From the NCBI GenBank assembly GCA_024233345.1, contig JACKPT010000019.1:1-47328 (forward strand): a stretch of DNA of 47,328 bases, read 5' to 3'. The position numbers and the translations under genes were made by a program. Source of the stretch: Verrucomicrobiota bacterium (GTDB lineage: Bacteria; Verrucomicrobiota; Kiritimatiellia; CAIVKH01). Shown one piece after another: positions 15,918 to 24,600 of the stretch. The notes below the pieces were generated by a model. The model did not search any database. It was not told the DNA's origin and worked only from the letters and a program-made list of their open reading frames with translations. How positions within the stretch are numbered: position 1 is the stretch's first letter; every line of letters starts with the position of its first letter.

Positions 15918-17039
15918 ATGAATCGCCGCACCCTACTCTTTACCATCGACAAGCTGTCCATGGATGGGGAGCACCCCTCCAGCATCGTGCTCAACCTGCT
16001 CGATGGCATTCATCCCATCCGCGAGGAGGGGTTTGATGTGGTGGTGGTGGATCTGCGGCCGGAAGAAAAGGCCGGGCAAGTCCTGGTGGACGCGGGCATT
16101 CCGGTCCGTTATCTCGGCAAGGGCATCTTCAGTCCGTCCATCCTTCCCGCCCTGATGCGGGTGGTACGTCAGGAAAATGCGGATCTGCTTCACTGTCACG
16201 GCTACAATGCGGCCAACTTCGGCCGGTTGGCCGGCTATCTCACCGGCAAACCGGTGGTGATTCATGAACACGCGGTGCTCGCTGTGAAGCCCCACCAGTT
16301 TCTCGCGGACAAACTGCTCTCCCGCTTGACCACCTGTGGGGTGGCGATCTCCGAGGCGGTGCGGGAGTTCATGATCCGAGGCCGGTCGGTTCCCGAAGAC
16401 CGGATTACCATTGTCCACAATGGGATTCAGCTCGACCGGTACCGCCGTCGGCCTGAACCGGACATTCGGGCGGGTCGGGAAAAGCTGGGGATCGACCCCG
16501 GGGCACTGGTCATCGGTACCCTGACGCGGCTGCGCGAAGAGAAGGGAAACCGGACCCTGATTGCCGCCATGCCCGCCATTCTTGCCCGCCATCCCGGGGC
16601 GATGCTGGTGATTGGGGGAGACGGACCCGAGCGGGCGGCTCTGGAACAGCAGGTGCGAGAGCTGGGCATTGCCAACCGGGTTTTGTTTGCCGGGTTTGTC
16701 AAGGCGGGGGCCGACCTGTTGACCTTGTTTGACCTCATGGCCATCCCCAGCCTAAGTGAAGGGCTCAGCTACGCCGGAGCCGAGGCCATGGCCTGTGGGG
16801 TTCCGGTGGTGGCGTCCGATGTCGGCGGTTTGCCCGAATTGCTCGATCGGGGAACCTGCGGGGTTCTTGTTCCTCCCGGGGATGCGGGTGCTCTCGCGGC
16901 GGCAATTGCGGACCTGCTTTCGGATCCCGCCCGCATCGAAACCCTCCGGGCCGCAGGCCTGAAGCGGGCCGAGGCATTTTCCATCGAAACCTACGCCAAG
17001 CACCTTTGCTCCGTTTACCGCCGGGCCCTCGCTTCATGA
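15918..17039 (+). CDS. Glycosyltransferase family 4 (GT-B)
   Basis: A 373-aa cytoplasmic enzyme that would transfer a sugar from an activated donor to a lipid or glycan acceptor. The N-terminal GT-B half contains DLLHCHGYNAANFGRLAGYL and VIHEHAVL. The C-terminal half has IVHNGIQLDRY, VIGTLTRLREEKGNRTLI, LVIGGDGPERAAL and the E-x7-E donor-site motif at Glu281 and Glu289 (PSLSEGLSYAGAEAMACGVPVV region). First gene of an operon: the next gene overlaps by ATGA. No Shine-Dalgarno is visible before the ATG. The acceptor is unknown; neighbours suggest an envelope glycan or glycolipid. Confidence 0.93.
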   Translation: MNRRTLLFTIDKLSMDGEHPSSIVLNLLDGIHPIREEGFDVVVVDLRPEEKAGQVLVDAGIPVRYLGKGIFSPSILPALMRVVRQENADLLHCHGYNAANFGRLAGYLTGKPVVIHEHAVLAVKPHQFLADKLLSRLTTCGVAISEAVREFMIRGRSVPEDRITIVHNGIQLDRYRRRPEPDIRAGREKLGIDPGALVIGTLTRLREEKGNRTLIAAMPAILARHPGAMLVIGGDGPERAALEQQVRELGIANRVLFAGFVKAGADLLTLFDLMAIPSLSEGLSYAGAEAMACGVPVVASDVGGLPELLDRGTCGVLVPPGDAGALAAAIADLLSDPARIETLRAAGLKRAEAFSIETYAKHLCSVYRRALAS

Positions 17040-18106
17040 ACAAGTCGCTTTTCAAAACCCTGATCAAGCTCGCGGTGGTGGCCTTGTGTCTGACCGTGGT
17101 GATTCGTTCGATCGAGCTGGACTCGGTGACCTCGGTTCTCGCCAACCTGGACTGGCGGTATCTCATTCCCCCGATTTTGATGATCTGGCTGGAGCCCTAT
17201 CTGAGCGCAAAAAAGTGGCATGTGTTGATGGCTCACCATGGTCACATTCCCCCGGTGGGCCAATTGACCCGTGTGCTCTATACCAGCAATTTTTTATCCC
17301 TGCTCAGCCCCACCGCCATTGGTGCGGATGCCCTTCGGGTTTGGATGCTGCGCCAGCGCGGTTACCGGGTTTTTCATACGGTCAGTTCCATGCTCATGGA
17401 CCGGGTGATGGCCCTCTGTGTGCTGCTCGGTCTGGTGTTGGCTGGGTGGGTGTCCGCCCGGGCCGTCCTGCCGGAAGGTGTCATCCGGTGGGTGATCCCG
17501 CTGGTTTGCCTGGGAGTCCTCTTCGGGGTGGTGTTGTTTTACCTGCCGCCGGTGGTCAAACGTTACCGATGCATCAAGACTGCCCTCGCCATGTGGTACC
17601 GCCGCGACGACCATGCCCTGCGTCGCTGGCCGCGCCTCCATGCCCTCGGCCTGAAGACCGGGATGACCCTCGATGCCCTGTTCGATGCCTTTCAGGATTA
17701 CCGGGACCGGCCCGCCGCCCTGCTTCAGGTAATCTTTTGGAACCTTTGCCTGCAGGGTATCCGCATCCTGCAAATCCATTTTCTGTTTCTGGCCCTCCGG
17801 CATCCGGTTCCCCTGATCCAGGAGATCGCGTTCGTACCGCTGGTCATCATCCTCGTCATGCTGCCGATCTCCTACTTCGGCATTGGCATCAAGGAGGGAG
17901 CTTTCGTCTTTTTGTTCACCCGGGTCGGCGTACCCTCCGAAACCTGTCTTGCCGTCTCCATCCTGACCTATCCGGTGATTCTCACCGGCCTGATTCCCGG
18001 ACTCTTTTTCTTTTTGAGCGACCGGGACACCTTGTCGGTCAAAGCGATCAGGAAAACCATGAACCCCGACGCCTCAGAGGCGGCGGTCGAGAGGCCATCG
18101 TCATGA
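17036..18106 (+). CDS. UPF0104 / lysylphosphatidylglycerol-synthase-type membrane protein
   Basis: A 356-aa polytopic protein with about eight hydrophobic spans. Family marks are LLSPTAIGADALRVWMLRQRGY (compare the PGxxGexxRxxxL loop), the MDRVMALCVLLGL span, and ISYFGIGIKEGAFVFLF near the end (compare P.siGgxGvrEg). The family includes the membrane part of MprF and the AglD C-terminus and is often encoded next to glycosyltransferases, where a role in lipid-linked substrate transport has been proposed. The ATG overlaps the GT4 stop (ATGA), so translation is coupled; an upstream in-frame ATG at 17006 lies inside the GT4 gene and is rejected. Confidence 0.85.
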   Translation: MNKSLFKTLIKLAVVALCLTVVIRSIELDSVTSVLANLDWRYLIPPILMIWLEPYLSAKKWHVLMAHHGHIPPVGQLTRVLYTSNFLSLLSPTAIGADALRVWMLRQRGYRVFHTVSSMLMDRVMALCVLLGLVLAGWVSARAVLPEGVIRWVIPLVCLGVLFGVVLFYLPPVVKRYRCIKTALAMWYRRDDHALRRWPRLHALGLKTGMTLDALFDAFQDYRDRPAALLQVIFWNLCLQGIRILQIHFLFLALRHPVPLIQEIAFVPLVIILVMLPISYFGIGIKEGAFVFLFTRVGVPSETCLAVSILTYPVILTGLIPGLFFFLSDRDTLSVKAIRKTMNPDASEAAVERPSS

Positions 18107-19476
18107 TAGCGAATCACCTAGTCCGCCGCCTTCGTCCCGGTCTGGGCGGTCTCCTGCTTTTGCTCGGTGTTTCGGGCTGCACCAGACCTACGCCCCCTCC
18201 CGTCGAACCGCGCTTCTGGCCTTCTGCTCCCTATGAGTTCTCGATCGGTATCCTCACCGGGGATGCACCCTTTTCCGCAACCGCATCGCTGAATAACCTT
18301 CCGAATCCGGTGCTCACCGCAGCGGATGTGCCCTGGGTGGGGGCGGGATTTGTCGCCGACCCGTTCCTGTTTCCCGATCCCGGTGGGGGCTGGCTGCTGT
18401 TTTTTGAAATCATGGATGAGCCGAATCACAAGGGCGTGGTCGGCCTGGCACGAAGCCCCGATGGTCTCGACTGGACCTATGACCGGGTGGTTCTCGATGT
18501 TCCCCACCACCTGTCCTATCCCCAGGTGTTTGCGTGGCAAGGAGACCATTACATGCTGCCCGAAGGCTATCACAGCGGGGCGATCCGGCTGTACCGGGCC
18601 GAGGCCTTTCCCTATGGATGGACGGAGGTTGCGGTGTTGGTGGAAACCGACTTGGTCGACAATACGATCTTTCATCGTGATGGCCGCTGGTGGCTGTTTG
18701 GATCTACACGGGATAACCGGACCCTGCACCTGTTTTCCTCCGATCAACTCACCTCCGGTTGGAAGGAACACCCCGAATCCCCGATCATTCAGAACAATCT
18801 TGAAAGCGCCCGGATGGGGGGGCCGGTCTTTGAGGCGGCCGGCAAATTGTGGCGGGTCTCTCAGGATTGTGTGGAGCGCTATGGCAGTAAATCCCGGGTC
18901 TATGAAATTCTCGAGCTGACCCCCGAGCACTATCGCGAACAGGAATATGCCGGGAGCCCGCTGCTGGAGGCCGGGGATGCCCCGTGGGCGACCTGGGGAA
19001 TGCATCAGTTTGATCCCCGGCCCCTGGATGCCGCGTCCAATCATTGGTTGGTGGTGGTGGATGGCTACGGGCCAGCCCAGCCGGATCATGGCCTCGATCT
19101 TGTCTTTGCCAATGGCGGCCAGCTCGGCGGCTGCACCCTGCGCCCCCACGACGCAGTACCCGGTGGCAAGATCCTCATGCGATTCTATTGGGATGTTCCG
19201 GTTGCCTCGCCGCCGAAAATGTTTGTCCATGCGGTCTATCGCGGAAAAACCATTTTTCAGATCGACCATGGCATGACCGGAGGTGACCGCCAGGCGTATG
19301 ATATACATGGCGCCATCCCCGAAGACGCCCCGCCCGGAGACTTTGAGATCTGGGTGGGTCTGTTTGATCCGGCGACCGGGAAACGGGTTCCGGTTACCTC
19401 CCGGTACACCGTGCGGGATCACGCGGTGAAGTTGCCGCTGACCCTGACGGTTCACCCTGCGGAGAACCAACGATGA
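18103..19476 (+). CDS. Lipoprotein with five-bladed propeller domain (GINT1 N-terminal-like)
   Basis: A 457-aa protein from the ATG at 18103, which overlaps the upstream stop by ATGA. A lipoprotein signal ends at LLLLLGVSGC. A glycosidase-like beta-propeller covers about residues 40-340: FVADPFLFPDPGGGWLLFFE, GVVGLARSPDGLDW, HLSYPQVFAWQGDHYMLPE and TIFHRDGRWWLFGS are successive blades. The pattern of acidic residues and aromatic strands matches the domain named after the N-terminus of glucosamine inositolphosphorylceramide transferase, related to GH43/GH32 folds. The last 100 residues form a separate beta-rich domain (KMFVHAVYRGKTIFQIDHGM...FEIWVGLFDPATGKRVPV). It may bind or trim the glycan made by this operon. 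Confidence 0.72.
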   Translation: MIANHLVRRLRPGLGGLLLLLGVSGCTRPTPPPVEPRFWPSAPYEFSIGILTGDAPFSATASLNNLPNPVLTAADVPWVGAGFVADPFLFPDPGGGWLLFFEIMDEPNHKGVVGLARSPDGLDWTYDRVVLDVPHHLSYPQVFAWQGDHYMLPEGYHSGAIRLYRAEAFPYGWTEVAVLVETDLVDNTIFHRDGRWWLFGSTRDNRTLHLFSSDQLTSGWKEHPESPIIQNNLESARMGGPVFEAAGKLWRVSQDCVERYGSKSRVYEILELTPEHYREQEYAGSPLLEAGDAPWATWGMHQFDPRPLDAASNHWLVVVDGYGPAQPDHGLDLVFANGGQLGGCTLRPHDAVPGGKILMRFYWDVPVASPPKMFVHAVYRGKTIFQIDHGMTGGDRQAYDIHGAIPEDAPPGDFEIWVGLFDPATGKRVPVTSRYTVRDHAVKLPLTLTVHPAENQR

Positions 19477-20471
19477 TTCCCGAAGGCACCCGGGTGCTCG
19501 TCACCGGCGGAACCGGGCTCACCGGATCCTACGTGCTCCGGGAATTGTGCCGCCACAAGCTGGATGTCCACGCGATTGTCCGCGACCCGAAAAAGACAGG
19601 ACCATTTGACCAACTGCCCATCACCTGGCATGTCGGTCAGGTCTACGATCAGGCGGTGGTGCGCGACGCGATGGAAGGAACCCGGGTCGTGCTGCATATT
19701 GCCGCCGCCTATCGCGAGCCGGGAATCAAGGATCAGCAATATTATGATGTGCATGTACTGAGCACCCAGCTCCTCGCCGAGGCGGCCCTCGCACAACCTG
19801 GATTCCAGCGGTTTGTTCATGTCTCCACGGTCGGGGTTCATGGGCATATCGAGCATCCGCCCGCCGACGAGTCCGCGCCCTTCGCCCCCGGCGATGTCTA
19901 TCAGCGCACCAAGGCCGAAGCGGAAATCTGGATTCGCGCCCTGGCCCGGGACCGGGGCCTGCCCTGTGCGGTCATCCGGCCCGCCGGCATCTATGGTCCA
20001 GGCGACAAGCGGCTGCTCAAGGTTTTCAAGCTCGCCGCCAAGCCCGTCTTTCCGATTCTCGGTCACGGAAAATGTCTGTATCACCTCATTCATGCCGAGG
20101 ATCTCGCCCGGGCCATCATTACCGCCGGCAATCATCCCGAGGCGCTCGGAGAGGTGTTCATCTGTGGCGACCCGGAACCAGTTTCGCTGGAATGGATGGG
20201 GCGGATCATCGCCGACGAATTGAAGCATCCCCTGCGAGTGGTGCGTCTTCCGGTCGGACCCTTTATGGTGGCCGCCCATGTGTGCGAGGCGGTATGCAAA
20301 CCCCTGGGTATCGCCCCGCCGCTGTACCCCCGCCGGGTCGCCTTCTTCACCAAAGACCGGGCGTTCAACACCGCCAAACTGCGCGAGCGGCTCGGGTTTA
20401 CCTATCTGCACACCACCGAACAAGGCCTGCGCGAAACCACCCGCTGGTACCGGGAACAGGGGTGGCTTTGA
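19473..20471 (+). CDS. NAD-dependent epimerase/dehydratase (extended SDR)
   Basis: A 332-aa enzyme with the Rossmann motif LVTGGTGLTGSYVLREL at the N-terminus and the catalytic pair Tyr143/Lys147 in VYQRTKAEAE. The family includes nucleotide-sugar epimerases and 3-beta-hydroxysteroid-type dehydrogenases; RPAGIYGPGDKRLLK and LIHAEDLARAII are characteristic of the latter broad group. It probably modifies a nucleotide-sugar or lipid-linked sugar used by the operon, but substrate cannot be read from sequence. The ATG overlaps the previous stop (ATGA). It contains one copy of the recurrent AAAAGACAGGAC word (KKTG codons, 19590-19603). Confidence 0.88.
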   Translation: MIPEGTRVLVTGGTGLTGSYVLRELCRHKLDVHAIVRDPKKTGPFDQLPITWHVGQVYDQAVVRDAMEGTRVVLHIAAAYREPGIKDQQYYDVHVLSTQLLAEAALAQPGFQRFVHVSTVGVHGHIEHPPADESAPFAPGDVYQRTKAEAEIWIRALARDRGLPCAVIRPAGIYGPGDKRLLKVFKLAAKPVFPILGHGKCLYHLIHAEDLARAIITAGNHPEALGEVFICGDPEPVSLEWMGRIIADELKHPLRVVRLPVGPFMVAAHVCEAVCKPLGIAPPLYPRRVAFFTKDRAFNTAKLRERLGFTYLHTTEQGLRETTRWYREQGWL

Positions 20472-20484
20472 CCAGGTGCGCGGA

Positions 20485-21423
20485 ATGAACTGGCTGACCG
20501 ATACCCCGCATGACGCTCAACCCTTTCTACCCCCCGGAGCCCAATGGGGGGGGGCGGCGGCGCCACCGGAATCTACCGGCGATGCCTGGTTGTCCCTCGG
20601 CCATCGCGGCCCCGCCTGGCAATTCGCATCCGCTCCGGCCTCCGAGGCGTATCCGCACCGTACGCACATCATCATCAAGGATGCGGAAACCTCCCAGTTT
20701 TCCGCCCTCAATGAAGCGCTGAAGCAGGGGCTGTCCCTGCCCGACGGTTTGGTTGCCATCGCCCTGGCCGGCCAGGGATTTCGCGGCCAGCGGTCCAGAC
20801 GTTGGCAAGCACTGCGGGGAAATCTTCACCTGACCGCCTATTACCGGATCGACCGCCCGGTGGCGGAACTTCAAGCCGGATTGACCATGGCCCCCGCAGT
20901 GGCCACGGTGCAGGCCATCCAGACTCTGGCCCCCTCACTCCGGCCTGCGATCAAATGGGTCAATGATGTACTGCTGCAAGGGCAAAAAGTATCCGGGGTG
21001 CTTACCGCCACCCAAATCCATGAACGAACGGTGCGCCATGCGGTATTCGGGATCGGTCTGAATGTCGATGCTGTCCCCGACCTGCCCGCCACCGCGTTTG
21101 TGCCCGCCGCCACCTGCCTCGCCGCTCATGAGCCCGCTCTGAACGGCAAGCTGCCGCAGGTGTTGCAAACCCTGATCGACAAATTGGACGCGACGGTATC
21201 ACTTCTCAAGCAGGGTTCCATTGGCCCGCTGTTTGAGGCGTATCGGAAAGGCGCCGACTTCCTGGGCCGCGAGGTCGTCCTCTGGCCCGAGGATACCGAT
21301 ACCTGTCAGGAAGGTGTGGTGCCATTGGCCCAGGGCCGGGTCCAGGCTCTCAATCCCGACCTGTCCCTGACCCTGGAGGGCCACGACCGCCCCCTGACAT
21401 CCGGCCGCATGGCTTACCGATAA
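20485..21423 (+). CDS. birA: Biotin-protein ligase (BirA-like)
   Basis: A 312-aa enzyme that would activate biotin as biotinyl-AMP and attach it to a lysine of carboxylase/decarboxylase subunits such as the OadA encoded at 36853. The catalytic loop is a diverged GQGFRGQRSRRW (usual GRGRxGRxW), followed by NLHLTAYYR, and the KWPND motif appears as IKWVNDVLLQGQKVSGVL; GIGLNVD is conserved. The C-terminal SH3-like part ends SLTLEGHDRPLTSGRMAYR. There is no N-terminal DNA-binding domain, only about 60 extra residues. The start is 13 bp after the SDR stop. The last 28 bases before the final codons (21380-21407) recur exactly at 36461-36488 at the end of a truncated transposase. Confidence 0.86.
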   Translation: MNWLTDTPHDAQPFLPPGAQWGGAAAPPESTGDAWLSLGHRGPAWQFASAPASEAYPHRTHIIIKDAETSQFSALNEALKQGLSLPDGLVAIALAGQGFRGQRSRRWQALRGNLHLTAYYRIDRPVAELQAGLTMAPAVATVQAIQTLAPSLRPAIKWVNDVLLQGQKVSGVLTATQIHERTVRHAVFGIGLNVDAVPDLPATAFVPAATCLAAHEPALNGKLPQVLQTLIDKLDATVSLLKQGSIGPLFEAYRKGADFLGREVVLWPEDTDTCQEGVVPLAQGRVQALNPDLSLTLEGHDRPLTSGRMAYR

Positions 21424-21424
21424 G
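21380..21424 (+). repeat. birA 3'-end segment duplicated at the end of a truncated RAYT
   Basis: Positions 21380-21407 are identical to 36461-36488, and similarity continues with scattered differences through the stop codon and beyond. In both copies the same frame is read, giving HDRPLTSGRMAY then R or Q and a stop. Confidence 0.85.
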
Positions 21425-21681
21425 GGTAACATCTGATCGAATTTGGCGTTGAAAAAGAATGAATCAGGCTTAGCCCGTCTACTGTTAGCCCGAATTCTTC
21501 ATGTACGCTGAGTTATATATACATATTACGTTGTAAGAGATATCACCACACCCCCCTAAGAAATTTTCTGACCCCGCTCCCTTATCGGGGAATCCAGTAA
21601 ATAGATGCTCTCATTGTAATCTCACTTAACATGATGATGGCATGGTCCTATGGTTGCCTTCATGATCTTGGAGGAGATGCG

Positions 21682-24600
21682 ATGAGGATAGCGGTGCGAG
21701 GCTTCGTGTTGTTTGCCTATGGCTTCATGGTGACGGCGGTATCCGCGTCCACCAATCAACCATCGGAAACCTGGTATCCTCCGGTCGAGCATGTCGAAGC
21801 ATCGATTCATCCGGTCACTCTGGATGAGGTCATTGTCCGGCAAGAAGTCACCAATGCGTTTACCCGCCGCGTGGATGAGGTGACTTATCGTGAAGTGGGT
21901 TCCGGTATCTTTTACCGCGATGCTGGGTTGCATTCTGTGCGTAAAGCAAATCCGGACAGTGCGACTGAAGAAGCGGGATCGATTCGGTTCACTCAGCTCT
22001 CCTCGACCTTGACGCTGGCCCGAGACTTGAACCGTCCGGTGGTTGTGGAACGAGCCGGTCATGACCGACCTCCAGCCCGCTCCGCGCTTGCCGGATTGAG
22101 CTACTACGACCGGGAAAGCGGCAAAAGCCATGTCTTTGCCTGGGTTCAACCTTCCGAATCGATAATCGAAGGAAATGATGTCTACTACCTGGATGCCTTT
22201 GTCGGTGCTGATGCCGATGTCCGCTACAGGATTCTACCGGACCGTTTTGAGCAGGATGTGCTACTCTATGGGGTGCCTTCTCCGGAACTCTTTGGAATGA
22301 ATCCCGAATCGACCTGGCTTGCGGTTTTGACGGAACTGATGGATAACAACCCGGTTGAATTGAGTATTCAAAGAGCTGAAGGGATCGCCCCGACTGATGT
22401 TAACCCTGTGGCCATGCAGGTGTTTAAGCAGTCGGGGCATGGCTGGGAACGTTTGTATAACTTTCAGCATGGCTATGCGTACCGAGATGGGGATGCACTT
22501 TCGGTGGGCGGGATGAGCCGAGATGCGAGATATACGGTCAGTAAACGGATCTTCCAGGCGGCGGGCCGTATGTTTCTCTCTGAGGAAATCCCCTTCCGCA
22601 TTCTGGCTGACGAACATCCGGCCATCATCCTGAGGGCAGAGCAGAAAACGCCTGAAACCCTGACCCTGCGGTCGATTCCCCCAAGCCGCCCGGCGGCTTT
22701 CGATGAAGCCATTCAGATCTCCGGAACAACCCGACCACAAAACCATGCCTTTGTCATTGACTATATCGACTACTACGGCACCACCACGCTTCCGGTGACC
22801 TTCAAGAGTAATGTCACGTATGTTGTCTCCTCCTCGCTGGTGATGGACGGTGAAGATGCCATTGTCACGATCGAACCGGGAGCCATCATTAAATTTGCCA
22901 CCAACGCAAGCATTCGCTTACAGAATGGCGCTTCGGTCGTCAGCAAGGCCCACCTGCTTTGTCCCGCCATCTTTACCACGGTCTACGACACCAATGTTGG
23001 AGAGGTCATCAATGGCTATATCGGAGACCCCGCAACCAATTTGGTGGAAACCCAATGGCTTTATGAAGGTGGACAGGGAACCTTGAAGGGAATCGACTTT
23101 CGTTATGCTGCTGTGGGTGTCGCCTACAATACGCCCTCCGGCCCTCAATTGGACCTCCAGCATAGTACTTTTCGTCAATGCGTTCGCGGGGTCGAGGTGA
23201 ATGCCGGAACCGGTATGGTGTATCTGCGCAATCTACTCTTTCAGGGAGTGGAGCAGGGGATCACTGCTTCAACCAATCGCATTGGTGTTGCCAATTGCAC
23301 GTTTGATCAAATCAGTGACTATGTGATCGCCACGAACTCTGGAGTGGCATCGGTCTCTCTGACCCTGAATCTGTTTGCCTCTGCGACCAATCGGATATTC
23401 CTCTCCTCCCCCCTCCCGGTTGGTAATGTCAGCCTGAACAATAATGTACTCTACAACAGTCACAACCCCGGCTACTACTCGCTGGTATTGACCAATTCTC
23501 CCTTTCTTTCCGGCCCGTGGGGAGATCATTATGTCGATCAGAGCACACTCCTGGTGGATCTGGGACCCTATTCGGCTGCGGCGATGGCGCTCTATTTCTA
23601 TTCCACCGCCACCAGTGAGGTTAGGGAAACCAATTCGCTTGTGGATGTGGGATTCCACTATCCAGTGGCTGCGGATACCGATTCGGACGGCTTGTACGAC
23701 TACCTCGAAGACTCCAACGGAAACGGCTCGGTGGACGCGTCGGACTTGTCCGACTTTACCGATGCGGACTCGGATGACGATGGGCTGCTGGATGGCAGCG
23801 AATACTGGCAATACCATACCGCTTTGGATGACCCCGACACCGACGATGACGGGCTCAATGACGATCAGGAAGTCATAACCTACGGAACCGACCCCACTCG
23901 AATCGATACCGACGGCGATGGTCTGGCCGACGCATGGGAAGTGGCCAACGGCCTGAACCCCTTAGCTGGGGGAACGGAAAACCTCGTGGGCTGGTGGAAA
24001 CTCGACGAGACCTCTGGAGTCTCGGCAGCGGATGCCTCCACAAATACCAACGCCGGAACCCTGAACAATTTTCCGGCCTCCCCATGGAGTAGCGGCCTGT
24101 TCGAGGGCGCTCTGAATTTCGATGGGACCAACGATTCTGTCCAGATTGCTGATGATACCTCCATGAAACCACCTCAAATATCGGTTTCGGCTTGGATTCG
24201 CCCCTATCGCAACCTGACCAACGGTTCGGCGATCATTGTCAGCAAAGAACAGCCCGGATCTGCCGGGGGCTACACCTTGCGCTATGTCGAAGGGGGCATT
24301 GACTTCATGGTCGGGTCCACCGCTTACCAATACAATGAACTTCGCCGGGCCACCAATCTACTCGCCGATACCTGGTATCACCTTGCCGGTTCCTATGACG
24401 GCTCCAATCAGTGTCTGTACCTGAATGGGATCTTGGTCGCCCAAAGCAACAAGACCTTTGTGATCAGGCACACCACCATATCGCCCCGCATTGGATCCAC
24501 TACGGATTATACACCGGTCAACCATTTTCCCGGCCTCTTGGATGATGTCCGGGTGTTCGAGTCGGGGTTGTCTTCCAATGAAGTCTTTGCCATCTACGAG

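Noticed and set aside
17086..18102. N-terminal extension of the propeller lipoprotein frame by 339 codons
   Set aside because: It lies out of frame over the UPF0104 gene, has biased composition, and the ATG at 18103 gives a proper lipoprotein signal and ATGA coupling.
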